Assembly (NCBI GenBank): GCA_943326215.1
Contig: CALPSK010000074.1
Span: 1 to 5,500, forward strand
Reading direction: 5' to 3'
Source: Sediminibacterium ginsengisoli
GTDB lineage: Bacteria > Bacteroidota > Bacteroidia > Chitinophagales > Chitinophagaceae
Length of the DNA stretch: 5,500 bases
Below, piece by piece: positions 1 to 5,500 of this stretch. The position numbers were made by a program, and so were the translations under genes. The notes under the pieces were generated by a model. It saw nothing but the letters and a program-made list of their open reading frames with translations. It did no database searches and had not been told where the DNA came from. The stretch's first letter is position 1, and every line of letters starts with the position of its first letter.

Positions 1-41
1 GGCTATTAATTGTTTAAATTGCCTCTTTAAAACCGGATTTT

Positions 42-314
42 ATGGAAAATCAAGACCCTAGTCAACAACCCTATGAGCCAAGGCCCAATGCACCTCGTGA
101 AAAATCACAGCGTACTTACAGAGTATTTAGAAGTATTTATGATTTTACCATGGCCACCCTTATTTTAGGCTGTGGACTATTAATGTTAGGCGCCAAATGG
201 TTCCATTTAGATATGATCATTAATGCCGGTGCCGACTTTAGATATATTTTTGGAGGTCTTTGTTTATTGTATGGAGGCTTCAGATTGTACAGAGGTTTCA
301 ATCAAATGTATTAG
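42..314 (+). CDS. Small two-pass inner-membrane protein, function unknown
   Basis: This encodes a 90-residue protein that I do not recognise as a named family. The first 33 residues are hydrophilic, rich in proline, glutamine and arginine, and basic near the membrane. Two hydrophobic segments follow, at about residues 34-53 and 67-83, joined by a short loop (FHLDMIINAGADF). The C-terminus is short and basic (RLYRGFNQMY). The positive-inside rule suggests both ends are cytoplasmic with a hairpin through the inner membrane. The second segment has a glycine pattern (IFGGLCLLYGGF) suited to tight helix packing. The ATG is the only sensible start, and no Shine-Dalgarno site precedes it, which is normal for Bacteroidota. 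The gene stops 37 bases before the substrate-binding lipoprotein gene with no terminator between, so the two are probably co-transcribed. A role as a small accessory subunit of an envelope complex is inference from position only. Confidence 0.72.
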   Translation: MENQDPSQQPYEPRPNAPREKSQRTYRVFRSIYDFTMATLILGCGLLMLGAKWFHLDMIINAGADFRYIFGGLCLLYGGFRLYRGFNQMY

Positions 315-351
315 CCTTTCCATTTTTCCTTTCACTCGTAAATTAAAGTAG

Positions 352-1254
352 ATGCGTTATTTATATATTATGTTGAGCGTTTGTATCTTGGCCACAGCAT
401 GCAAAACAAGTTCTACAACGGAGCAAGTAGATACTCCCAGTGAAGGCCGTATTCGCATTTCTGTGGAAGAAAGCTTTAAGCCTTTTATAGAGCAAGAACT
501 TAAAGTGTTTGCTTTAAGTTTTCCGAAAGCCAATATTGAAGTTGCTTATAAATCCGAAATTGAATGTTTTAAAGATTTAGCTTCTGATAGTACCCGTATG
601 ATTATTGTGACAAGAGGCCTCGATAAAAAAGAACAAGCCAATTATAAAGACCAATTAAGCTATGCGCCCACTTTTGGCATACTTGCTTACAATGCCATTG
701 CGGTGGTGGTGAATAAAAAATCAAAAGATTCCATTTTTTCCATGGCCGATTTAAGTGCATCACTAAGTGGTAAAAATAATAAGCAAGTAGTGATGGATGG
801 AAGTCATTTAACTGGAATAGTTCGTTTTTTAAAAGATAGTTTATTGCATGAAACTCCTTTTGGTAAAAATGTAGTTTCAGCAAATGGAAGTGAAGAAGTC
901 ATTTCCTATATAAAAGATAATGCTAATGCCATTGGTTTTGTGGGCATGAATTGGGTGGGAGACAACTACGACCCCAAACAAATGGAAGATAGAAAGACCC
1001 TCAAAATGGCCTTAGTGGAATGTACCTTATGTATCGAAAAAGGCTACTATTCACAGCCCTCTCAGTCAAATATTAGTAAGGGGCATTATTCTCTTTCTCT
1101 ACCCATTTATTATATTTTAAAAGAAAATGCCCCAGGACTTGGTACGGGGCTGCTGAATTTTATGAGCTTAGAAAGAGGGCAGTTAATTTTTCAAAGGGCT
1201 TTTTTGGTACCTGCCAAAATGGGATTTAAGAAAAGGAAGGGTTTATTAAACTAA
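352..1254 (+). CDS. PstS-like periplasmic substrate-binding lipoprotein
   Basis: This is a 300-residue protein of the PBP-like (PstS-type) class. Residues 1-16 form a short signal peptide ending in LATA before Cys17, a slightly relaxed lipobox that suggests a lipid-anchored envelope protein. A polar linker follows (about 18-31). The fold begins with a beta strand, GRIRISVEESFKPF (32-45). Family-like features are the segment DGSHLTGIVRFLKD (149-162), at the place of the PstS ligand loop; EEVISYIKDNANAIGFVGMNW (181-201, quoted here as one motif region); and the C-terminal run YSLSLPIYYIL (246-256), then GLLNFMSLERGQLIF and FLVPA, which resembles the PstS tail. The usual SGT-type phosphate-contact motif is not evident, so phosphate as ligand is unproven. 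No permease or ATPase gene (pstC, pstA, pstB) is in view. The neighbours are a small membrane protein upstream and a secreted TPR protein downstream, pointing to an envelope role rather than classical Pst uptake. Confidence 0.8.
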   Translation: MRYLYIMLSVCILATACKTSSTTEQVDTPSEGRIRISVEESFKPFIEQELKVFALSFPKANIEVAYKSEIECFKDLASDSTRMIIVTRGLDKKEQANYKDQLSYAPTFGILAYNAIAVVVNKKSKDSIFSMADLSASLSGKNNKQVVMDGSHLTGIVRFLKDSLLHETPFGKNVVSANGSEEVISYIKDNANAIGFVGMNWVGDNYDPKQMEDRKTLKMALVECTLCIEKGYYSQPSQSNISKGHYSLSLPIYYILKENAPGLGTGLLNFMSLERGQLIFQRAFLVPAKMGFKKRKGLLN

Positions 1255-1266
1255 CGCTCATCAAAT

Positions 1267-1288
1267 ACCCTTAAAATTTCGGGTTTTT
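1267..1288 (+). terminator. Weak candidate terminator after the PstS-like gene
   Basis: ACCC (1267-1270) can pair with GGGT (1281-1284) across a 10-base loop, followed by a run of T (1284-1288). It starts 13 bases after the stop codon at 1254, a suitable place. The stem is only four base pairs, so it may be weak, leaky or accidental. If it works, the TPR gene downstream needs its own promoter. Confidence 0.25.
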
Positions 1289-1322
1289 AACCAAAAATTA
1301 ATGGGATTCTTGCCAAAAAATT

Positions 1323-1332
1323 TATATTTTAG
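1323..1332 (+). promoter_or_regulatory. Weak candidate promoter (-7-like element) for the TPR gene
   Basis: TATATTTTAG resembles the Bacteroidota -7 consensus TAnnTTTG in an AT-rich setting, about 120 bases upstream of the TPR start. No convincing TTTG-type -33 element sits at the usual distance: the nearest TTG, at 1310-1312, is too close. If used, transcription would start near 1337 and the mRNA leader would contain both stem-loops described at 1371-1416. Confidence 0.22.
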
Positions 1333-1370
1333 CTATCCCTGTCATTTCTGTTCTTATAGTAAAAAAATAG

Positions 1371-1416
1371 ATGTGTCATGGGGACATATTCCAAGTACAA
1401 TTAATGGTAACTTGGA
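1371..1416 (+). promoter_or_regulatory. Two adjacent stem-loops in the leader of the TPR gene
   Basis: Stem-loop I is ATGTGTC (1371-1377), loop ATGGG, then GACATAT (1383-1389): seven pairs including one G-U. Stem-loop II begins at the very next base: TCCAAGT (1390-1396) pairs perfectly with ACTTGGA (1410-1416). It can extend inward by AC (1397-1398) with GT (1407-1408) if A1409 bulges out, leaving an eight-base loop. No T-run follows, so this is not a terminator. It ends 34 bases before the TPR start codon. The pairing is read directly from the sequence. A regulatory or RNA-stabilising role is inference, and short stems can arise by chance in AT-rich spacers. Confidence 0.35.
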
Positions 1417-1450
1417 CTTCGATTAAATTTAAAATGAAAAAAAGTAAGTG

Positions 1451-3217
1451 ATGAAAAAATTGGTTTTTCTTTTGGTAGGATTTGTATTTTCTACTTCCTT
1501 AACAGCTCAGGTAGCTCCCTCTCCATTAGCGGAGGGTGTAAAAATGTTGAATTACGAAAAAAATAAGTCGGCCCTTAATTATTTTAAGGAAGCCTATGAT
1601 AAAAATCCAGCAGATGGTGAAACTATTTTCTGGTATGGGCAGGCAATCTTAGCGCAAAACTACAATGGTATTTCTACGCCAGAGTCAATCCAAAATGCAA
1701 AAGAATTATTTCAAAAAAGTTTACAAGCTAAAGGCAGTGATGCATGGTTGTTAGTGGGTATGTCTCATATACAATCATTAGAAGGTGCGGATGTAAATGC
1801 AGTGAAGCAAAACTTAGAAGTAGCTATTACATCTACTTTAAATACAAAAGGAAAATATAAGGGCAAGCCTAGTCAAGATATCATTAATGCCATTGGTTAT
1901 GTGTTTGCTGAATTACCTATAAGCATTGGAGATCACGGATATGCCATCAATAAACTAAAAGAAACCATTAGCGCCTACGATGTAGTGAATCCAAGCCTTT
2001 ACATTAACCTTGGTATTAATTATTTAAAATTAGGGGGTGGTGAAAATGGGGGCGATGCAGTAACTGCTTTTCAAAATGCAATCAATGCAGATGCGAAAAA
2101 CGCCTACGCTTATTATAGAATTGGTAAAGTGTATCAAACACAAAACAATAAAGAATCTTTAGACGAATATTTTAATAAAGCTATCGCAGCCGATGCAACT
2201 ATCGCGCCTGTTTATTTTTCTTTATATACTTACTATGCTGACGTAAGCACAAGTATTGCCAAAACGAATTTGGATTTATTTTTACAATACGCAGACAAGG
2301 ATCCAATTTTCGAATATTTCAGTGCCGACTATTTATTTAGATCTGGTCAATTTGACCTGTCTTTAGAAAAAGCAAAGGCAATGGAAGCTGCAGGAAGTCT
2401 TAGTATTTTTCCAGGCTTAGCCGTTTTATTAGCTAAAAACTATGATAAAAAAGGGGATACCGTTTTAGCTAAATCTTATATCGAACCTTATATCACCAAT
2501 ACCACTCCAGATAAATTAGTCAATACCGATTATGAATTAGCGGTGAAAATTTTATCCAAGTTTAGTGGAAGCCAGGCTTCCTTAGTGGCCATTTTAGAAA
2601 AAGCCATTGCAGCTGACACAACCAAGGTTAACAAGCTAAAATATTACAAATTAGGCTATGAGATGTTAGAAAAAAGTAATATGTATACCGATGAATTAAA
2701 GTGGTATGCGAATTATTCTGCCCTTAGAGGGGTGAAAGATGAAGTATACTATTATAAAACAACCAGTATTGCTATCAATGCCAAAGAGGGGGCATTAGCG
2801 ACTGCAACTGCCAAAGAGTATGTGGCAACCTTCCCAGAAAAGCCCAATGGCTATTCTATGAATGTAAGAGCTGCTAAATTGTTGGATACCGCCAATAACC
2901 TAGGTATCTTATTTGAGGCTGTAAATAAGCAAAACGAGTTTTTGTTAAAGGATGTCACTAAAAACAAGCAAACTTTGGTCAACAATTACTATACCTTAAT
3001 TGGCTATTATAACGAGACTAAGGGCTATGAAAATGCTGTATTAATGTGCGATAAAGTTCTAGAATTAGTACCTGAGGATCCAACCACGCTTCAAGCCAAG
3101 GCTTTATTTGTAAAAAACATCGATATTATCAAGAAAATGCAAAATTCTAAGGGCGGCGTACCTGCTCCCCCAGTGGAAAAGCCAGCAGCCGATACCACTG
3201 AAATCAAAAAAGGCTAA
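1451..3217 (+). CDS. Secreted tetratricopeptide-repeat (TPR) protein
   Basis: This is a 588-residue exported protein built largely of helical repeats. Residues 1-19 are a typical signal peptide (two lysines, a hydrophobic core, then SLTA before Gln20), so the protein probably acts in the periplasm. TPR-like units are visible at about 26-57, 97-130, 183-217, 218-251 (the clearest, with AYYRIGKVYQ and LDEYFNKAIAADA), 252-317 (more diverged) and 508-541 (YENAVLMCDKVLELVPED). The middle (about 350-500) is alpha-helical with weaker repeats. The tail (568-588) is rich in proline, lysine and acidic residues and looks disordered. I chose ATG at 1451 over the in-frame GTG one codon upstream because it gives the canonical MKK signal-peptide start. 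TPR domains bind other proteins, so a scaffold role with the upstream lipoprotein or an outer-membrane transport system is plausible but inferred. A strong terminator follows. No enzymatic motif is visible. Confidence 0.85.
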   Translation: MKKLVFLLVGFVFSTSLTAQVAPSPLAEGVKMLNYEKNKSALNYFKEAYDKNPADGETIFWYGQAILAQNYNGISTPESIQNAKELFQKSLQAKGSDAWLLVGMSHIQSLEGADVNAVKQNLEVAITSTLNTKGKYKGKPSQDIINAIGYVFAELPISIGDHGYAINKLKETISAYDVVNPSLYINLGINYLKLGGGENGGDAVTAFQNAINADAKNAYAYYRIGKVYQTQNNKESLDEYFNKAIAADATIAPVYFSLYTYYADVSTSIAKTNLDLFLQYADKDPIFEYFSADYLFRSGQFDLSLEKAKAMEAAGSLSIFPGLAVLLAKNYDKKGDTVLAKSYIEPYITNTTPDKLVNTDYELAVKILSKFSGSQASLVAILEKAIAADTTKVNKLKYYKLGYEMLEKSNMYTDELKWYANYSALRGVKDEVYYYKTTSIAINAKEGALATATAKEYVATFPEKPNGYSMNVRAAKLLDTANNLGILFEAVNKQNEFLLKDVTKNKQTLVNNYYTLIGYYNETKGYENAVLMCDKVLELVPEDPTTLQAKALFVKNIDIIKKMQNSKGGVPAPPVEKPAADTTEIKKG

Positions 3218-3263
3218 AACGTCTATTTAAGCACATTAATTGTGTAAAAAATAATTGAAAATT

Positions 3264-3287
3264 ACTCCCCATTTATGGGGAGTTTTT
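3264..3287 (+). terminator. Intrinsic terminator after the TPR gene
   Basis: ACTCCCCA (3264-3271) pairs perfectly with TGGGGAGT (3276-3283) around the four-base loop TTTA. It is followed directly by a T-run (3283-3287) and preceded by an A-rich stretch. This GC-rich eight-pair stem is a classic rho-independent terminator, 46 bases after the TPR stop codon. It separates the envelope genes from the nuo operon. An ATG at 3275 inside this hairpin opens the longest frame for nuoA, but it is not a credible start. Confidence 0.88.
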
Positions 3288-3310
3288 CGTTATATGAGCT
3301 ATCCTTTGCG

Positions 3311-3318
3311 TATTTTTG
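3311..3318 (+). promoter_or_regulatory. Promoter -7 element of the nuo operon
   Basis: TATTTTTG matches the Bacteroidota -7 consensus TAnnTTTG exactly and continues as CGGC, a context I associate with promoters in this phylum. The T-rich stretch TTTTTCG (3283-3289), about 22 bases upstream, is a poor but possible -33 element; it coincides with the T-run of the preceding terminator. Transcription would start near 3323-3326, leaving a leader of about 35 bases before the chosen nuoA start. The element lies inside the open frame that extends upstream from nuoA, which argues that nuoA begins downstream of it. Confidence 0.6.
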
Positions 3319-3358
3319 CGGCACCAAAAACATATGTATGATTCTGTTGCAGTTTTGG

Positions 3359-3739
3359 ATGTCTGCGAACGAGACAAATAGCGCTACTAATTACTTACCC
3401 ATTGCATTGCAATTATTATTTGCAGGAGGCTTTGTTGCCTTAATAATTTTGATTTCAAGTTGGATGGGACCTAAGAGAGATACAAGCGATAAATTAGAAA
3501 ACTTTGCGAGTGGAATTGAAACACATGGAGATGCAAGATCACCTATGGCGATCAAGTATTTTCTAGTGGCTATTTTATTTGTGTTATTTGATGTGGAAGT
3601 TATTTTCTTTTATCCTTATGCAGTGAATTTTAAAAGTTTGGGTTGGGCTGGATTTGGTGAAGTGGTTTTATTTGTAGGATTCTTTTTGGTGGGTTTTATA
3701 TACATCATTAAGAAGGGAGCCTTACAATGGGAAGATTAA
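3359..3739 (+). CDS. nuoA: NADH-quinone oxidoreductase subunit A
   Basis: NuoA (ND3 homologue) is a small membrane subunit of complex I at the junction between the membrane arm and the quinone-binding peripheral arm. The 126-residue product has three membrane segments, at about 13-35, 66-88 and 100-117. The family hallmark is in the second: KYFLVAILFVLFDVEVIFFY, with acidic Asp78 and Glu80. The C-terminus GALQWED is also typical. The loop before the second helix reads NFASGIETHGDARSP (48-62), where many homologues have F/Y-E-C/S-G. The frame stays open back to an ATG at 3275, but that lies in the terminator hairpin and upstream of the promoter. The realistic starts are 3338 (133 residues, beginning MILLQFW) and 3359 (MSANETNS). 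I chose 3359 because a polar N-terminus just before NYLPIALQ suits the family better. It is the first gene of the nuo operon, with nuoB 25 bases downstream. Confidence 0.93.
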   Translation: MSANETNSATNYLPIALQLLFAGGFVALIILISSWMGPKRDTSDKLENFASGIETHGDARSPMAIKYFLVAILFVLFDVEVIFFYPYAVNFKSLGWAGFGEVVLFVGFFLVGFIYIIKKGALQWED

Positions 3740-3764
3740 TTATAAAAAATAAAGTAGTAGCAAT

Positions 3765-4352
3765 ATGCGTCCTGTACGATTTAATTTAAATCCTAAAGAA
3801 GCTGAAATTTCAGAAGCCATTTCTATGGGCAAGGCACCCGATGGTGTTCCTGGCGATGGTTTTTTTGCAACGCAGTTAAGTTCTGTAGTGGGATTGGCTA
3901 GAAAAAATTCTTTATGGCCTTTGCCTTTTGCTACTTCTTGTTGTGGTATTGAATTCATGGCGACCATGGCATCGCATTATGATTTATCTCGTTTTGGTTC
4001 AGAGCGTGTGGGTTTTTCTCCACGTCAATGTGACTTATTAATGGTCATGGGTACGATTGCCAAAAAAATGGCACCGGTTTTAAGACAAGTGTATTTACAA
4101 ATGGCAGAACCACGATGGGTAATTGCAGTGGGAGCTTGCGCTTCTAGTGGTGGTATATTCGATACTTATAGTGTGTTACAAGGCATTGATCAAGTGATTC
4201 CCGTAGACGTATATGTACCTGGCTGCCCTCCACGTCCAGAAGCGATCATTGATGGTTTTATGAAAATTCAAGATTTAGTAGGACAAGAAAGTATACGCAG
4301 GCGTAATAGTGAAAAATACCGCGATTTATTAAACAGCTACGGCATCCAATAA
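3765..4352 (+). CDS. nuoB: NADH-quinone oxidoreductase subunit B (cluster N2 subunit)
   Basis: NuoB (PSST/NDUFS7 homologue) carries the [4Fe-4S] cluster N2, which passes electrons to quinone. The 195-residue product is of normal length for the family. The four expected ligands are visible: the tandem pair Cys59-Cys60 in ATSCCGIEF, Cys125 in GACASSGG, and Cys154 in PGCPPRPE. Other family landmarks are SERVGFSPRQ (79-88), with the conserved SPRQ next to the quinone cavity, MGTIAKKMAP (95-104) and MAEPRWVIAVG (113-123). A fifth cysteine, Cys89, directly follows SPRQ, where homologues commonly have Ala or Ser. The N-terminal 35 residues are variable, as usual. The ATG gives a sensible start. It is preceded by an A-rich spacer (AATAAAGTAG) rather than a Shine-Dalgarno site. 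It is co-transcribed with nuoA (25-base gap) and nuoC (38-base gap). Confidence 0.97.
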   Translation: MRPVRFNLNPKEAEISEAISMGKAPDGVPGDGFFATQLSSVVGLARKNSLWPLPFATSCCGIEFMATMASHYDLSRFGSERVGFSPRQCDLLMVMGTIAKKMAPVLRQVYLQMAEPRWVIAVGACASSGGIFDTYSVLQGIDQVIPVDVYVPGCPPRPEAIIDGFMKIQDLVGQESIRRRNSEKYRDLLNSYGIQ

Positions 4353-4390
4353 ATCTAATAAAAAATAGAGCATAAAATTTTTGAATAGAA

Positions 4391-4897
4391 ATGGCATTAA
4401 GCAACGAGACAATACAAAATAAGTTAATAGAAAAATTTGGAGACCAAGTTTTGAATTTCTCGACTGCGTCTGGTATTTTATCTTTCGAATCATCCAAAGA
4501 AATTAATTTAAAAGTACTTCAGTATTTATACGAAGAGCCAATCTTAGGTTTTACTTTTTTAACCGATTTATGTGGGGTGAATTACCCAAATAATATTGGA
4601 GCAGAATTAGTAGTTGTATATCATTTACATAATTTTTCAGAAAATATTCGTTTGCGTTATTCAGTAAGTACCTCTGTAAATGAAACAGCGGTATTTACAG
4701 CTAGTAAATTATTTGAATCGGCCAATTGGATGGAGCGGGAGACCTATGATTTTTTCGGCATTAATTTTGTAGGCCATCCTAATTTAAAACGCATTTTGAA
4801 CGTAGAGGAGATGGATTATTTTCCTTTAAGAAAAGAATATCCATTAGAGGATCAAACAAGAATAGATAAGGATGATGAAATGTTTGGAAGAGGATAG
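4391..4897 (+). CDS. nuoC: NADH-quinone oxidoreductase subunit C (30 kDa subunit)
   Basis: NuoC (NDUFS3, 30 kDa homologue) is a structural subunit of the peripheral arm that packs against NuoD and NuoB and carries no cofactor. The 168-residue product contains the family signature at about 115-136: ERE (115-117), Asp120-Phe-Phe, His129, Lys133 and Ile-Leu, satisfying the pattern ERE-x2-D-[aromatic]2-x6-H-x3-K-x-[IL]-[IL]. The following PLRKEYPLED (145-154) is the other strong landmark. The N-terminal alpha/beta domain (residues 1-95) includes FTFLTDLCGVNYP, the usual position of the LxDLxxVD-like segment. It stands alone and is not fused to NuoD as in Escherichia coli. The short, charged C-terminus (RIDKDDEMFGRG) ends cleanly. 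It is the third gene of the nuo operon. No Shine-Dalgarno site is visible. Confidence 0.96.
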   Translation: MALSNETIQNKLIEKFGDQVLNFSTASGILSFESSKEINLKVLQYLYEEPILGFTFLTDLCGVNYPNNIGAELVVVYHLHNFSENIRLRYSVSTSVNETAVFTASKLFESANWMERETYDFFGINFVGHPNLKRILNVEEMDYFPLRKEYPLEDQTRIDKDDEMFGRG

Positions 4898-4945
4898 GTG
4901 AATTAAAAGATTGAATTAAAAAAGTAAAGGCGCAATAAAAATAGA

Positions 4946-5500
4946 ATGGAACATCAAACGCATATAACATTACCTAAAGGGTCCATTGAAAAAACAACGA
5001 CCACTTTAAATATTGGGCCAACCCATCCAGCAACGCATGGGGTGTTTCAAAATATTATGGAAGTGGATGGGGAGCGTGTGGTATCCACAGAACAAACAGT
5101 GGGATATATTCACCGCGCTTTTGAAAAATTAGCAGAACGTCGTCCTTTATATCAAATTACGCCCATTACCGATCGTTTAAATTATTGCAGTAGTCCCATT
5201 AATAATATGGGCTGGCATATTACCTGCGAGCGTTTCTTAAAACTGGATTTACCCAAGCGTGTCGATTACTTGCGTGTAATTATTATGGAGCTTGCACGTA
5301 TCTCAGATCATTTAATTTGTAATTCAATTGTAGGGGTGGATACAGGTGCGTATACAGGATTTTTATACGTAATGCAATACCGTGAATTAATTTATGAAAT
5401 ATATGAAGAAGTATGTGGGTCCCGTCTTACTACTAATATTGGCCGCATTGGTGGCTTTGAAAGGAATTTTACAAATACAGCGTTTACGAAACTCGAGAAA
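4946..5500 (+). CDS. nuoD: NADH-quinone oxidoreductase subunit D (partial, N-terminal 185 residues)
   Basis: NuoD (49 kDa, NDUFS2 homologue) forms most of the quinone-reduction pocket of complex I. The frame is open from ATG 4946 to the window edge, giving 185 codons; the full protein should be about 400 residues, so the C-terminal half lies outside. Landmarks are NIGPTHPATHG (22-32), holding the histidine region of the quinone site; YIHRAFEKLAERR (54-66), which fits the 49 kDa signature H-[RT]-[GA]-x-E-K-x-x-E; and DRLNYCSSP (76-84), whose Tyr80 aligns with the quinone-contacting tyrosine of the family. MELARISDHL (114-123), then GVDTGAYTGFLY and GRIGGFERN (166-174), continue the match. Asn79 replaces the Asp usual before that tyrosine in mitochondrial homologues; I believe this is common in Bacteroidota. 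The gene lies 48 bases after nuoC in the same operon. The start gives the usual short N-terminal extension. Confidence 0.96.
   Translation, partial: MEHQTHITLPKGSIEKTTTTLNIGPTHPATHGVFQNIMEVDGERVVSTEQTVGYIHRAFEKLAERRPLYQITPITDRLNYCSSPINNMGWHITCERFLKLDLPKRVDYLRVIIMELARISDHLICNSIVGVDTGAYTGFLYVMQYRELIYEIYEEVCGSRLTTNIGRIGGFERNFTNTAFTKLEK

Noticed and set aside
1..41. Possible 3' end of an upstream gene at the left edge
   Set aside because: Two frames reach a stop within 17 bases (TAA at 7-9 and at 15-17), but too few codons are visible to show that either is coding.
602..883. Reverse-strand open frame of 93 codons
   Set aside because: It lies wholly inside the PstS-like gene, has no family resemblance and is a shadow of the + strand coding sequence.
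3232..3244. Short inverted repeat CACA / TGTG before the main terminator
   Set aside because: It has only four pairs around an AT-rich centre, which is too weak to call a terminator or operator. The strong hairpin at 3264-3287 explains the termination.
3264..3318. The nuo operon as a fusion with, or read-through from, the TPR gene
   Set aside because: A strong intrinsic terminator followed by a consensus -7 element separates the two transcription units.
3740..3967. Reverse-strand open frame over the start of nuoB
   Set aside because: It is antisense to a well-supported nuoB and shows no recognisable protein features.
4258..4497. Reverse-strand open frame across the nuoB-nuoC junction
   Set aside because: It overlaps two certain genes on the other strand and has no family resemblance.
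4900..4922. Direct repeat of GAATTAAAA (starting at 4900 and 4913) in the nuoC-nuoD spacer
   Set aside because: Two short AT-rich copies in an AT-rich spacer are expected by chance. No transposon ends or target duplication are present.
4779..4970. Reverse-strand open frame across the nuoC-nuoD junction
   Set aside because: It is antisense to the conserved nuoC C-terminus and the nuoD start; a chance open frame in AT-rich DNA.

Overview
The window looks like chromosomal DNA from a member of the Bacteroidota. The evidence is an AT-rich sequence, start codons with no clear Shine-Dalgarno sites, a TAnnTTTG-type promoter element, and a NuoD whose sequence (HPATHG, HRAFEKL, LNYCSSPINN, GRIGGFERN) is the form I associate with Bacteroidota complex I. 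The Chitinophagales/Sphingobacteriia side is plausible, but I cannot fix the rank from this sequence alone. All supported genes lie on the + strand.

Left half (1-3260): there are three genes for envelope proteins. The first is a 90-residue protein with two membrane segments. The second is a lipoprotein with a PstS-type periplasmic substrate-binding fold. The third is a secreted 588-residue TPR protein. From memory of Bacteroidota genomes, a similar set (small membrane protein, PstS-like protein, TPR protein) often follows exbB/exbD genes. Nothing upstream of base 1 is visible to confirm this. The first two genes are only 37 bases apart and are probably co-transcribed. The TPR gene follows a 196-base gap that holds two adjacent stem-loops, a weak promoter candidate, a weak terminator candidate, a 41-codon open frame and a five-codon mini-frame overlapping the TPR start. 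None of these is certain to be functional.

Boundary (3218-3358): a strong intrinsic terminator closes the TPR gene. A promoter element follows within 25 bases and starts the next operon.

Right half (3359-5500): this is the start of a nuo operon (NADH:quinone oxidoreductase, respiratory complex I) in the standard order nuoA, nuoB, nuoC, nuoD. NuoC and NuoD are separate proteins, and nuoD runs off the right edge. Together these give one membrane subunit (NuoA) and three subunits of the peripheral arm near the quinone site (NuoB with cluster N2, NuoC, NuoD).

I see no mobile element, CRISPR array, tRNA or rRNA. The complex I half is ordinary. The parts worth a second look are the envelope trio and the structured leader of the TPR gene.
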